A stretch of DNA of 64,000 nucleotides from RBG-13-51-18 sp050014095 (GCA_050014095.1 JBEKDZ010000004.1:291774-355773), one strand, 5' to 3'. Numbered from the stretch's first letter, positions 17,130 through 25,989 are shown. Translations and numbers: made by a program. The notes: generated by a model from the letters alone, not told the origin.

Positions 17130-17729
17130 TTACTTCCCGTATTTCTTTCGCCACCAGTCCCAGAAATCATCGATACCTTTGATGCCATTTTCCAGCACGG
17201 CTTCGTAAATATGAACAGACAAAAGACTCTGCCGGTATTCCGGCTGATTACACACGGCTTCTTTGATTACCAAGATATCATAACGTGTATCTTTGGTTAA
17301 TCGGCTTTCCCAGAGCGGGCGATTGGGAGCAGCACTTTCGAATTCTTCACGGCGAGCCGTCCAGAAATCCAGCTTCCACGTTTCACCACCAGCGGGATTG
17401 GTCATCCATATGCCCCAATACAACCCTTTGTCCTTGCCATCCGTTTCACGATAAGCATCCAGACAGCGGAGGCGCCATGCCCAACCGGCGCGCGCTATTT
17501 TTGTTCCCAGCTCCCAGTGCTCCTGCCAGTTGGGGGATTCATCATACCGCTCAAAGTCGAGGTCTCGCCAGGTCATGGTCTGCATGGTGTAAGAGCCGAC
17601 GGGCTTAAACCCCTCCTCCCGGATAATCTTCGCCAGCCCGGACTCTTCAAGCATTTTATCCGCTTCCATTCTTAAGCTGGCGTCAAGAGAAAATAGTCTC
17701 CGGCGATTTGTTTCTAAATCCTTCGACAT
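17130..17729 (-). CDS. Protein with a minimal nucleotidyltransferase-like motif
   Basis: The 199-residue protein is not a family I can name. It does show a GS-x9-D-x-D pattern (G45-S46, D56, D58: VGSYTMQTMTWRDLDFE) and a later Asp in KLDFW (D121). These are the three catalytic carboxylates and GS of the pol-beta nucleotidyltransferase fold. Many Trp residues occur (TWRD, WQEHW, WAWRL, WGIWM). The start at 17729 follows the tatD stop codon by one base, so it is co-translated with that gene. An alternative frame start at 17762 would overlap tatD. Function is inference from motif only. Confidence 0.6.
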   Translation of the reverse strand: MSKDLETNRRRLFSLDASLRMEADKMLEESGLAKIIREEGFKPVGSYTMQTMTWRDLDFERYDESPNWQEHWELGTKIARAGWAWRLRCLDAYRETDGKDKGLYWGIWMTNPAGGETWKLDFWTARREEFESAAPNRPLWESRLTKDTRYDILVIKEAVCNQPEYRQSLLSVHIYEAVLENGIKGIDDFWDWWRKKYGK

Positions 17730-17730
17730 C

Positions 17731-18513
17731 TCACTTCTCCAACCTAAATAGTCTTCTCGCATTTTCTGTAGTCTTCTCTGCTATTTCCGCCTCGCTTAAT
17801 CCTTTTAGAGTAGCCGCCCCCTTAAGTGACCTAATCACGTCGGCTGGATTTGATTTAAACTCCCCCTCCCTGCCCCGGGCATAGACCACCGGGCAGTCCG
17901 TCTCTAAAAGCAGCCTTGCCAGCGGCGTTTCTTTCACCGCCCGACGGTGTTCCTCGTGGTAAGCGACGGCGGGAGTAACGGAAATATAGTAACCGGCATC
18001 GATAATGTCCCGCAAAACACTCGATGTCCCCGTGTACCAATGGAATACTGCTTTTTTCAATCCCGTCTCTTTCACCATGTCAAAAGCGTCCCGCCAGGCA
18101 TAGCGGGAATGGATGAGCGCCGGTTTATCGTGTTCTTTGGCGATTTTCAGCAGCTCTGTGAGCGCCCTCTTTTGTAGTTCTTTATCCGCTACCGCCCTGA
18201 CCCGCTTATGATAGTCTAATCCCACCTCCCCTATTGCTACTGCCCTATCGATATTGGCATTGATATATGCCAGGTTGGCGGGTATCTCCGCTTCCTTGAT
18301 GTACCAGGGGTGCCAGCCTAATGCCGGATAAACGAAGCCTGGATATTTTCCGGCGATATCCAGCGTCTTTTGGTTGGACGCTATGTCAGAGCCGACCGCC
18401 ACTATCGCCGACAGCCCGGCAGCTTTAGCTTGAGCTAGGACCTGTTCCAGATTTTCTATTTCGTCCAGGTGGGCATGGGTATCGATAAGCTGGTACATTT
18501 CTTCGTCCATCAT
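17731..18513 (-). CDS. TatD-family metal-dependent hydrolase (DNase)
   Basis: The 260-residue protein has the TatD pattern: DTHAHLDE near residue 13, GWHPWY, GEVGLDYH, a central IHSRYA, VFHWYTG, and ETDCPVV near the C-terminus. These supply the metal-binding His, Glu and Asp residues of a TIM-barrel hydrolase. Relatives are 3'-5' exonucleases or deoxyribonucleases. The first Met and a later one (MYQLIDTHAH, residue 6) are both possible starts, and neither has a strong ribosome binding site. It overlaps nothing upstream and is followed immediately by the nucleotidyltransferase-like gene. Confidence 0.88.
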   Translation of the reverse strand: MMDEEMYQLIDTHAHLDEIENLEQVLAQAKAAGLSAIVAVGSDIASNQKTLDIAGKYPGFVYPALGWHPWYIKEAEIPANLAYINANIDRAVAIGEVGLDYHKRVRAVADKELQKRALTELLKIAKEHDKPALIHSRYAWRDAFDMVKETGLKKAVFHWYTGTSSVLRDIIDAGYYISVTPAVAYHEEHRRAVKETPLARLLLETDCPVVYARGREGEFKSNPADVIRSLKGAATLKGLSEAEIAEKTTENARRLFRLEK

Positions 18514-18604
18514 ACCATATCGTGCTTTAATGGCTCACCGCTTGCATGTAACAGCCCGGTTGTTGTTGAATAGTAGCAAATCTGCACCGAGGAGGCTAGA
18601 GTTC

Positions 18605-19024
18605 ATGCCAGCGACAAAATACGATAAATACGTTATCAAAAAGCCGGTGGCTATCGGCGGCTATGGTCCGGAGTTCGTCTATACCGGCGAAAAGGAATAT
18701 CATTCCAACTTCACTATCATGATCCTGCGCATCACCGAGCCGACCCTGATGGAGGAGTATGCGCATTCACATGACTTCGATATGTATCTATACTTCATGT
18801 CCTACGACCCGGATAATATGGGGGAACTGGGCGCCGATATTGAGATAGGGTTGGGAGCAGAGCGGGAGATACATAAAATCACCACCCCCACCACCGTCTA
18901 TATCCCCGCCGGCATGATTCACTGTCCCCTGGAGTTTAAGAAGGTGACCAAACCGATATTGTTTATCCATTGCACGCTGGCGTCGAAATACGTTAAGGAA
19001 GAAAGTAAAATCATTAAAGATTAG
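18605..19024 (+). CDS. Single-domain cupin-like protein of a family repeated in this window
   Basis: The 139-residue protein has the conserved layout shared with the genes at 41806 and 51922: an N-terminal KYxKY segment, a metal-type HxH (H54, H56 in AHSHDFD), a GADIEIGLG strand, and PAGMIHCP (H106) near the C-terminus. The spacing fits a small cupin barrel with metal-binding histidines. I set the start at 18605 because GAGGAGG lies about 10 bases upstream; a frame open from 18530 has no such support. The biochemical role is unknown. Confidence 0.75.
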   Translation: MPATKYDKYVIKKPVAIGGYGPEFVYTGEKEYHSNFTIMILRITEPTLMEEYAHSHDFDMYLYFMSYDPDNMGELGADIEIGLGAEREIHKITTPTTVYIPAGMIHCPLEFKKVTKPILFIHCTLASKYVKEESKIIKD

Positions 19025-19037
19025 CAATAGGTAGCTG

Positions 19038-20495
19038 TTACCCCTTCACCACCGCGATGGGCCGGGTGCGCGCTACTTTTTTCGAGATGCCGGCGCCGTG
19101 AGCCACCCGCACTACGTCCCCCACGTCTTTATAAGCCTCCGGGGCTTCCTCTGCCAGCCCGGCCAGACTGCCTGTCCGCACGGCGATACCTTTAGCCTCT
19201 AACGCCTCTAACACCTCCCGTCCGCTGGCCTGCCTTTTGGCTGCTGCCCGACTTTCCATCCTGCCCGCCCCGTGGCATGTCGAGCCGAAGGTCTCCCGCA
19301 TCGCTTGTTCGGTGCCTACCAGGATATAAGACGTCCGCCCCATATCCCCAGGAATCAATATCGGCTGTCCCACCGCTTGATACTTTGGCGGCACGTCCGG
19401 GTGACCCGCCGGAAAAGCGCGGGTGGCACCTTTACGATGCACGCAAAGTTTTTCTTTTTTCCCTGCTATGTCATGGTCTTCTATCTTGGCGATGTTATGT
19501 GTTACGTCGTAGATAAGCTCGAGTCCGGCGTCTCTCGGACTTAAGTCCATCACGCGGCAGAAAGTCTCGCGCACCCAGTGGGTGATGCACTGGCGATTTG
19601 CCCAGGCGTAGTTGGCGGCGCAACGCATAGCGGCGAGGTAAGCCTGTCCCTCGGCGCTCTTCACTGGCACGCAAGCGAGCTGGCGGTCCGGCACCTGAAT
19701 GCCGTACTTCGGCATCGACTGCAGCATTACTTTGATATAATCGTCCGCCACCTGATGGCCCACTCCGCGAGAGCCGCAGTGGACGTAGAGCATGACCTGC
19801 CCCACCCGCTCGATGCCCATCGCCCGTGCTATCTCATCTTCATATATTTCGTCGATAACGGCTACCTCGAGGAAATGGTTGCCGGAGCCGAGGGTACCCA
19901 GTTGTGGAATGCCCCGCTCCTTGGCCCTCCCGCTCACCCGTGAGGGGTCGACGCCTGGTATCTCCCCTCTCTCTTCGGTAGTTTCCAGGTCTTCTCTGTC
20001 GCCATAACCCCTCTCCACCGCCCAGCGCGACCCTTTGACTAATACCTCGTCGATTTCACCGGCGCGCAGCTTGATGACGCCCTTGGAACCCACCCCGGAG
20101 GGCACGGCATAAAAAAGCGCGTCAATAAGGGTTTTTATCTTGGGGCTGACCTCTTCCTTGGTCAGGTTGGTGCGCATGATACGCACGCCGCAGTTGATAT
20201 CGAAACCCACCCCGCCCGGTGAGACCACGCCATCGCTCACGCGCATCGCCGCCACCCCGCCGATGGCGAAGCCGTAGCCCCAGTGGATATCTGGCATCGC
20301 CAGAGAATGGTCGACAATCCCCGGCAGAAAAGCCACGTTCGCCACCTGCTCCAGGGCTTGCTCCTCTAGGATGTGCGGGAGCATGCCTTCATCGGCATAA
20401 ATGAGCCCGTCCACGCGCATCCCTGGCTTATAGCTTTTAGGAATACGCCAGCGATATTCGTCAACCTTTTCCAGTTTACCGCCCCACTTCGGCAT
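19038..20495 (-). CDS. rtcB: RNA-splicing ligase RtcB
   Basis: The 485-residue ligase shows the RtcB signatures: MPDIHWGYGFAIGG (D69, H71), GGVGFDINCGVR with metal ligand C102, SGNHFLEV, HCGSRGVGHQ, and CHGAGR with H408, the expected guanylylated histidine. RtcB joins 2',3'-cyclic phosphate or 3'-phosphate RNA ends to 5'-OH ends using GTP and Mn2+. A GGGGAGG site precedes the ATG. No archease gene or RtcR regulator is visible next to it. It is convergent with the cupin-like gene. Confidence 0.96.
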   Translation of the reverse strand: MPKWGGKLEKVDEYRWRIPKSYKPGMRVDGLIYADEGMLPHILEEQALEQVANVAFLPGIVDHSLAMPDIHWGYGFAIGGVAAMRVSDGVVSPGGVGFDINCGVRIMRTNLTKEEVSPKIKTLIDALFYAVPSGVGSKGVIKLRAGEIDEVLVKGSRWAVERGYGDREDLETTEERGEIPGVDPSRVSGRAKERGIPQLGTLGSGNHFLEVAVIDEIYEDEIARAMGIERVGQVMLYVHCGSRGVGHQVADDYIKVMLQSMPKYGIQVPDRQLACVPVKSAEGQAYLAAMRCAANYAWANRQCITHWVRETFCRVMDLSPRDAGLELIYDVTHNIAKIEDHDIAGKKEKLCVHRKGATRAFPAGHPDVPPKYQAVGQPILIPGDMGRTSYILVGTEQAMRETFGSTCHGAGRMESRAAAKRQASGREVLEALEAKGIAVRTGSLAGLAEEAPEAYKDVGDVVRVAHGAGISKKVARTRPIAVVKG

Positions 20496-20540
20496 TGACC
20501 GCCTCCCCCCAAAATCATTCTTAGTAACAATCGTTTTTTT

Positions 20541-20627
20541 ACCTCTCCTCCTAACCCCCTCTCCGTGTACGGAGAGGGGGAACTAAAGGGGGTGAGGTCT
20601 GGATTCTGGCCTTCGCCAGAATGACAC
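20541..20627. repeat. Dispersed palindromic repeats between rtcB and the AprB-like gene
   Basis: Two units are adjacent. The first is a CCCCCTCTCC-GTGTAC-GGAGAGGGGG hairpin with flanking CCTCTCCTCC/GGGGGTGAGG, of the same family as at 4322. The second is GGATTCTGGC-CTTC-GCCAGAATGAC, of the GTCATTCCAG family seen at 49625 and 59808. No coding sequence is evident. Confidence 0.7.
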
Positions 20628-20680
20628 TTCCCTTTTTTATTGTTACGTCCTCATACAGAGAGATTCGCAATGACATTATA

Positions 20681-20986
20681 CTACGTCTGGCTGTCCCTCA
20701 AGACCTTTCCCGTAGCCTTATCCTTCCAGTAAGCCCGCTGCTGTACCGGCCAGTTGAAAGACATGGCGCCGGGGCGGGGGCAATCGTTCACGCAGCAGCC
20801 ACAGTACCAGCATTCATCGGGATGCAGAATCACCGGCGGCTTGCCTTTTTCCGGGTTGGGGATATAGACGTCCACCTGGCAGACTTCCACACAGTGGTTG
20901 CAGCCGTTGCACTTTTCCGGGTGGAAAATTACGTTAGTATTGGGGGTGGTTATATTGGGTAGAGCGTATATCTTTTTTTGAGCCAT
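20681..20986 (-). CDS. AprB-like 2x[4Fe-4S] ferredoxin subunit
   Basis: The 101-residue protein has two cluster motifs, C26/29/32/36 and C59/62/65/69, separated by a VILHPDE linker. The second is followed by RPGAMSFNW, a pattern of adenylylsulfate reductase beta subunits. It starts 10 bases after the flavoprotein gene, so the two form one operon. It lacks the long C-terminal tail of true AprB, which wraps around AprA. It should carry electrons to or from the flavoprotein. No sulfate-activation genes are nearby, so sulfate reduction is not implied. Confidence 0.87.
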   Translation of the reverse strand: MAQKKIYALPNITTPNTNVIFHPEKCNGCNHCVEVCQVDVYIPNPEKGKPPVILHPDECWYCGCCVNDCPRPGAMSFNWPVQQRAYWKDKATGKVLRDSQT

Positions 20987-20996
20987 CGCCGTCTCC

Positions 20997-22943
20997 TTAT
21001 TTACCTTTATAAACGCCGGTGTAGTCTTTATTATGCGCCTCGTAGTTGGCTTTCAAATCGCCCCAGTATTTTTGCGGCAGTTCACCTATTTTCACCTTGC
21101 CGTTTTCCATCTTGATGGTGAGGTATTTATGCCATTCCGGCGGGTCGAGCTTAGGGTAGTCGATGCGGAAGTGGTTAAGCATCATGCTGCTGGCTTTGCG
21201 TGCCAAAGCGGCATTTATGATTATCTGCCCATGTATCAGCAGGTTTAAATCCTCGATACTGCGCATCAGCTTATGCGGGTCGAGGGCATAAAGGCGGGGG
21301 ACATGCACCTCTTCGATTTCTTTCAAGGCGTCCAGCCCCATCTTCAGCAGGTTTTCTGTCTTATACTCGGTGCAAAAGTACTGCATGGCGCGGGCGATGC
21401 CGGCGTGCAGCTCCTTCCAGTCGATGCCGGCGGTGCGCTTAATAGGGGCGTAAATACGCACTTTTTCTTGGGCTATCTGGTCCTTAAGCACCTTGCCCTG
21501 GTCGACCTGCCGGGAATAGGCTGCAGCTTTCCTGCCGGTATAACGTCCTGTGGCTGCCGCGTATGAATGGTCGCCGGCGGCGAAGGTGTTTTCTCCAGCC
21601 ACATATAAGCCGTCCAGCGTTGTCTTCAAATCCCAATCCACGACGGGTCCTCCGCCCCCCGCGTTACGCCACTGTGAGGGACTGTTGCCCTCGATAAAGC
21701 TGTAGTTCTGGAGGAGGTGTTTGGCGGGGTCGAAGCCGGCTTTTTCGTAGGTATCGGTAATGATTTTGGTAGTGGACTCCTCGCCCAACATCAGGTCCCA
21801 GGTCGCTCTCCGCTCGATTTCCGGCATCGCCGGGAAATCACCATAAAAAGGCAGGGTATATTCTCCGCTTTGTATGCCCTTGATAATTTTTTCCATATCT
21901 TCCTGGGTGGGTCTCATGGCGCCGCCGTCTGCCCAGCCCTGCGTCGGCCAGGGCAGCTTCTTGCCATTGGCATCTACCAGCGGAACGTTCTCGTAGCTGG
22001 CGTCACCGGCGCCGCCGTACCAGGTATGCTTGAAGCCAGTACCCAGCATCAGAATACCCGTTCGCTCCATCAAGGTGAGCTCCGCGCCGGCGCGGAAAGC
22101 CATGGTATTGCCGTCGCCGGTGATGGTACGGGAGCGGAAGGTATTGTAGCCGGCCAGCTCGGTGTTAAGCAAGAACAGCGACCAATCGCCCGCTGTAGCG
22201 ATTATCGAGGCTCTCGATTTGAATATCATGAACTCACCGGTGCGGCCGTTGAGACCTGTGGCACCGACCACTCTGGCGCCCTGCACGCCATTTTCTGTCA
22301 ACAGGCTGGTGACCATTACCCGGTCGAAGATTTGCACGCCGAGGTGCCGGCATTCCTTTTTTAAAGCGGGTTTAAAAGTCGTCCCCCATACCCGGATGAC
22401 GGCGTTATTCAGCTTGCCTTCCGGATTGCTTTTAAGCGGTCTTCTCTTGGCGGCGTCGCCACCGAAGCTGGTGTTGCGGGTGTAGCGAGGAGAAATCATT
22501 ATTTTTGATTTCTCGTCTCGTCCTACCGCGCCGACATATTCATCTTTGGTGTCTCTGATTTTACCGCCTATCTGCTCCATCTCGAGCAGGGTATCCCAGT
22601 CCTCGCGGCATTGGATCTGGTTGCCGATGCCGTTACAATACGGCATCTCGGACATGACCTGCGCCCATTCATCCGAGTCAACATTGGATAATGGGTTGGC
22701 GGGGACATTACACCAGTGGTCGCAGCCGGGACCGCCGGCGCCGCTGCGGATAACATCTCCCTTTTCCACCAATGCCACCCGCACGCCGTTCCGGGCGGCG
22801 CTGATAGCAGCCCAGCATCCTGCGATGCCGCCGCCGATAACGAGGACATCGGTTTCAATTTCTTGCTCCTGGTCATAGTGGATAGGGTAGGGCCAGGCAG
22901 GGGCTTTACCATCTTTTTCCAGGAAATCATGCCATCGGGTCAT
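20997..22943 (-). CDS. AprA/fumarate-reductase-like FAD-binding subunit
   Basis: The 648-residue flavoprotein has the N-terminal dinucleotide motif VLVIGGGIAG (residues 33-42), an ARNGVRVALVEKG strand, and a C-terminal GLYVAGE-x-HSYAAATGRYTGRKAA segment. The latter is how AprA and fumarate reductase flavoproteins close the FAD site. Its length agrees with AprA. Partnered with the ferredoxin gene 10 bases downstream it probably forms a soluble oxidoreductase. The N-terminus shows no Tat or Sec signal. Substrate is unknown: enoate, adenylylsulfate and other oxyanion substrates are all possible for this superfamily. Confidence 0.83.
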   Translation of the reverse strand: MTRWHDFLEKDGKAPAWPYPIHYDQEQEIETDVLVIGGGIAGCWAAISAARNGVRVALVEKGDVIRSGAGGPGCDHWCNVPANPLSNVDSDEWAQVMSEMPYCNGIGNQIQCREDWDTLLEMEQIGGKIRDTKDEYVGAVGRDEKSKIMISPRYTRNTSFGGDAAKRRPLKSNPEGKLNNAVIRVWGTTFKPALKKECRHLGVQIFDRVMVTSLLTENGVQGARVVGATGLNGRTGEFMIFKSRASIIATAGDWSLFLLNTELAGYNTFRSRTITGDGNTMAFRAGAELTLMERTGILMLGTGFKHTWYGGAGDASYENVPLVDANGKKLPWPTQGWADGGAMRPTQEDMEKIIKGIQSGEYTLPFYGDFPAMPEIERRATWDLMLGEESTTKIITDTYEKAGFDPAKHLLQNYSFIEGNSPSQWRNAGGGGPVVDWDLKTTLDGLYVAGENTFAAGDHSYAAATGRYTGRKAAAYSRQVDQGKVLKDQIAQEKVRIYAPIKRTAGIDWKELHAGIARAMQYFCTEYKTENLLKMGLDALKEIEEVHVPRLYALDPHKLMRSIEDLNLLIHGQIIINAALARKASSMMLNHFRIDYPKLDPPEWHKYLTIKMENGKVKIGELPQKYWGDLKANYEAHNKDYTGVYKGK

Positions 22944-23063
22944 ATTTAACCTCCCAAAATAAATTACCCTCTTCGGGTTATTTGTTTAGTAGAGTTTTGA
23001 TAGATTGTACTCCCTTCCGTATCATTTATTCAACAAAGAATTCCGGCAAGAGAAAATCCGAAC

Positions 23064-23092
23064 TTGACATGACTGCGGCAGTAATGTAAATT
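23064..23092 (+). promoter_or_regulatory. Sigma70-type promoter for the SDR gene
   Basis: TTGACA (23064-23069) and TAAATT (23087-23092) are separated by 17 bases, placing the start of transcription about 40 bases before the SDR ATG. A second TTGACA at 23100 would put transcription start inside the ribosome binding site and was not preferred. Confidence 0.5.
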
Positions 23093-23140
23093 TTCTATAT
23101 TGACAAATTCGTCGGGACTAAATAAATAAAGGAGGAAGAC

Positions 23141-23908
23141 ATGTCACCAGCATTGAAGGACAAGGTAGCCATCATTACCGGCGCCAGCCGCGGTCTCGGC
23201 AAGGCTTTTGCCTTGAGATTCGCCGAGGAGGGAGCCAAGCTGTTTTTAACCACTACCAATATGGAAAGGTCTCAAGACACCGTTAAAGAAGTCAAGGCCA
23301 AAGGCGCTGATGTGGCGATTATCCAGGCGGATATTTCCGTGGAGAGCGACTGTAAAAAAATCGCCGATGAAGCGATGAAGAAATACGGCAAGGTTGATAT
23401 CCTTGTCAATAATGCCGCTATCTGGTACGGCATCAATATTACCCCCTGGGATGGCTGGAAGGTTGAAGACTGGGAACGGATTTACAAGGTGAATGTCATC
23501 GGCACATGGCTGGTCTGTAAGTATATCGCGCCTTTGATGGTTAAAGCCGGCAAGGGCAAGATAATCAATATCGCCTCTAACGTGGCGCAGGTGCCGGCGG
23601 CAATGCTGTTCCTGCCGTATTCCTGCGGCAAGGGCGCGCTTTACACTTTCACCCATGCGCTGGCACGGGCTTTAGCCGGGAACGGCATCAACGTCAACGC
23701 CATCGCACCCGGATTTACCGCCTCCGAGGCGAGCCTTGCCCAGCAGGGCAGTGACAAAACATTTGAGTTTGCCGTCGGCGGTCAAGCCATGAACCGCCGC
23801 GGGCAGCCGGTGGACATGGTGGGGACGGCCGTTTTTCTGGCTTCCAAAGACTCCGACTTTATTACCGGGCAGGTGTATTATATCGATGGCGGGACCATCA
23901 TGCTTTAG
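23141..23908 (+). CDS. Short-chain dehydrogenase/reductase
   Basis: The 255-residue classical SDR has TGASRGLG (13-20), NNA (90-92), catalytic S146 and Y160-x3-K164, and the C-terminal YYIDGG. These enzymes interconvert hydroxy and keto groups with NAD(P)H. AAGGAGG precedes the ATG. It stands alone between two minus-strand operons and is closed by a strong terminator. The residue downstream of the first cofactor strand is Thr, so NADP use cannot be read with confidence. Confidence 0.92.
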   Translation: MSPALKDKVAIITGASRGLGKAFALRFAEEGAKLFLTTTNMERSQDTVKEVKAKGADVAIIQADISVESDCKKIADEAMKKYGKVDILVNNAAIWYGINITPWDGWKVEDWERIYKVNVIGTWLVCKYIAPLMVKAGKGKIINIASNVAQVPAAMLFLPYSCGKGALYTFTHALARALAGNGINVNAIAPGFTASEASLAQQGSDKTFEFAVGGQAMNRRGQPVDMVGTAVFLASKDSDFITGQVYYIDGGTIML

Positions 23909-23930
23909 TCCCCGCTAAGGGGAAAATGGA

Positions 23931-23960
23931 GAGGGGGGTTTTTAGCCCCCCTCTTTTTTT
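23931..23960 (+). terminator. Intrinsic terminator after the SDR gene
   Basis: A perfect 8-bp stem (GAGGGGGG with CCCCCCTC) closes a seven-base loop and is followed by a run of seven T. It lies between convergent genes and could also end the UroD-type methyltransferase transcript. Confidence 0.9.
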
Positions 23961-23983
23961 ATTTCTCTTTATCGTGTTTGACT

Positions 23984-25324
23984 CTATTTATAAACGCCTA
24001 ATTCCTTGGTGGCATCAATCATCATTTTTATATTAGCCGGAGGAACATTATCGATGGTAGCTCCGCTTAACATCAGGTAGCCACCGCCCTTGGCGCAGTC
24101 ATTGATGAGTTTCTTGCAGGCATTCTTAACATCTTCCGGCGTGCCGACGCTTAAAGTGGCGATGGAAAGGTTACCGCCGATGCAGCTTACATCGCCCAGT
24201 ATTTTCTTAGCTTCAGCCATATCGGTAGTATCGAAGCCCCAGATAACCTTGCCCTTAGGTGTGTCCTTAATGACTTTCAAACGGGAGTTATAGCCGCCTT
24301 CCGCCCAGGGGAAGGGTATGCAGCCTTCGGCAATGAGACCATCCATCAGGTCTTTTAAGGTTGGCCAGTAGAATTTCTTGAACTGCTCGTCGGACATAAA
24401 ACCGTCAGCGCCTTTATGCAGCGGGATAAACACTACCGGGTTGCCGTTCAGTTTGGCATTATCGACGCCCATTTTTACCATTATCGGAACAAATTGCTCG
24501 CAGGCGCGGATAACTTTAGCGGGTTGGCGATACATATCCGTGATGATGCCCTTGGTGCCCCTTAGCGTATCGCCGATGGTATCAAAGGGCGCCTTGGTGC
24601 CGCCGCCGAAGAACCCGGGGAAACCGGCCGCGGTCATTTCCGCACCAAAGGAGCCCACAGCTCCGATCCACTTTAGTGCTTCATCGCCGGCATCCAACAT
24701 CGCCTTAAAAGCAGCTTTAACCGGCGGCAGTCCGAAGGGCACATAAGCTGCGCCCGTGAACCCGCCATACATTTCCGTCATGTTGGTGAAGGGTGTGAGC
24801 ATCTTCAGCCCGTCGAGCGCGCCCATGACGCGCGGCAACCAGCCGGTTAAGAAGAAGTTGGTGGGGTCGCTGGTAAGAGCTTCGTACTCATTGGCTTTCA
24901 TGTATTCGCCTTCGAGGCACTGATAGGAGTGCTCTTTGGCGACGCCGTGTCCGGGCCAGGCATACAGTTTATAGTTGATGATATCATGGAGCTTGCCGGG
25001 CGGCGAAACCGTCACGCTAAGGTGCCCGTCCGGCTTCATATCGAGTACGTATTTGCCAAATGAATACTTTAGCTTATCATAATCGTACATGACATCGTAG
25101 GGGGTATAGCCGGCATAGAAAGCGCCGAAGAAACCGACAAAGGGAATAACCGGTACTCTATCCGGTTGCTTCATGTTAACGGCGTCCAGAATCCTTTGGA
25201 CTCTGCCTTTATATCCCTTTTCCGCTTCGGCATTAACGTACTTTATTCCGGGAGGAGACAGCCATTTGCTGTCCAGATCTGCGCGTTTTTCCGCCGGGGT
25301 CATTTGTTCCCATTCTTTAGCCAT
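23984..25324 (-). CDS. UroD-type (MtaA/CmuA family) corrinoid methyltransferase
   Basis: The 446-residue protein belongs to the uroporphyrinogen decarboxylase superfamily branch that transfers methyl groups to or from corrinoid proteins. It contains PDRVPVIPFVGFF near the N-terminus and a C-terminal CIGGNLSIATLSVGTPEDV-KN region typical of MtaA-like barrels. It lacks the haem-pathway UroD N-terminal signature. The corrinoid-binding gene ends 32 bases upstream on the same strand, so the two probably act as a pair on a methylated substrate. Which substrate (methoxy aromatic, methylamine, methanol) is not visible. Confidence 0.82.
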   Translation of the reverse strand: MAKEWEQMTPAEKRADLDSKWLSPPGIKYVNAEAEKGYKGRVQRILDAVNMKQPDRVPVIPFVGFFGAFYAGYTPYDVMYDYDKLKYSFGKYVLDMKPDGHLSVTVSPPGKLHDIINYKLYAWPGHGVAKEHSYQCLEGEYMKANEYEALTSDPTNFFLTGWLPRVMGALDGLKMLTPFTNMTEMYGGFTGAAYVPFGLPPVKAAFKAMLDAGDEALKWIGAVGSFGAEMTAAGFPGFFGGGTKAPFDTIGDTLRGTKGIITDMYRQPAKVIRACEQFVPIMVKMGVDNAKLNGNPVVFIPLHKGADGFMSDEQFKKFYWPTLKDLMDGLIAEGCIPFPWAEGGYNSRLKVIKDTPKGKVIWGFDTTDMAEAKKILGDVSCIGGNLSIATLSVGTPEDVKNACKKLINDCAKGGGYLMLSGATIDNVPPANIKMMIDATKELGVYK

Positions 25325-25356
25325 TTTAGCCTCCTTAATTCAATACCGTATTAGGT

Positions 25357-25989
25357 TTATTTCACTCCTAGCCATTTTTTGGCGAGAGCGACGCCTTCTA
25401 TAGCGTCCTTACCATAGGCATCAGCGCCGGTATATTTCACGATTTCCGGGGTTATCTGACCGCCGCCGATCATTATCTTGGTCTTTTCTCTCAAACCGGC
25501 TGCTTTAATAGCATCGATAGTATGTTTCATGGCGTCGTAGGCTAATGTGAGGAAGCCGCTCAAGCCGACGACCGTTGCGCCGGTTTCTTTTATCTTATCG
25601 ACGATTTTCTGGATCGGCACGTCTACGCCCATGTCGTAGACCTCGAAGCCGCTGACATCGAGCATGAAGACGACGATGTCTTTGCCGATATCGTGGATAT
25701 CGCCGGCTACCGTGGCGATGATAACTTTGCCGCCGGTTTTAGCCGCCGTCCCTCCGGTGAGTTTTGGTTTGACCAGCTCGTTGATTTTCTTCAAAATTTC
25801 GCCGGAATAGACCAGGTCCGGGATGAAATATTCGCCTTTGGCGAAACGCGTACCAACGGTTTCCATGCCCTTACCTGCTTCAGCGAGAATACCGATGGGG
25901 TCAGCGCCGGCATTCAGCTTTTCCTGTACGATGGCTACTACCTCATCTTCCTTAAGGTCGGCTAACGCCTTGGACAAATCCTTAGCCAT
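25357..25989 (-). CDS. Corrinoid (B12)-binding methyl carrier protein
   Basis: The 210-residue protein has the two-domain layout of MtaC/MtbC-type carriers: a helical cap (residues 1-80, GMETVGTRFAKGEYFIPDLV) and a Rossmann B12 domain. The latter carries the cobalt-ligand motif GDIHDIGKDI with H99, and then VGLSGFLT. It carries the methyl group between a substrate methyltransferase and tetrahydrofolate or another acceptor. It is first in the operon with the UroD-type gene and has a likely sigma70 promoter about 85 bases upstream. Confidence 0.93.
   Translation of the reverse strand: MAKDLSKALADLKEDEVVAIVQEKLNAGADPIGILAEAGKGMETVGTRFAKGEYFIPDLVYSGEILKKINELVKPKLTGGTAAKTGGKVIIATVAGDIHDIGKDIVVFMLDVSGFEVYDMGVDVPIQKIVDKIKETGATVVGLSGFLTLAYDAMKHTIDAIKAAGLREKTKIMIGGGQITPEIVKYTGADAYGKDAIEGVALAKKWLGVK

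Noticed and set aside
18530..18604. 25-residue extension of the cupin-like protein
   Set aside because: Paralogues start at the KYxKY segment, and GAGGAGG sits before the ATG at 18605.
20681..22943. Dissimilatory sulfate reduction capacity from the AprAB-like pair
   Set aside because: The beta subunit is short, and no sat, dsr or qmo genes are nearby, so the assignment would be unsupported.
23100..23128. TTGACA-17-TAAATA directly before the SDR gene
   Set aside because: Transcription would start inside the ribosome binding site; the pair at 23064-23092 fits better.
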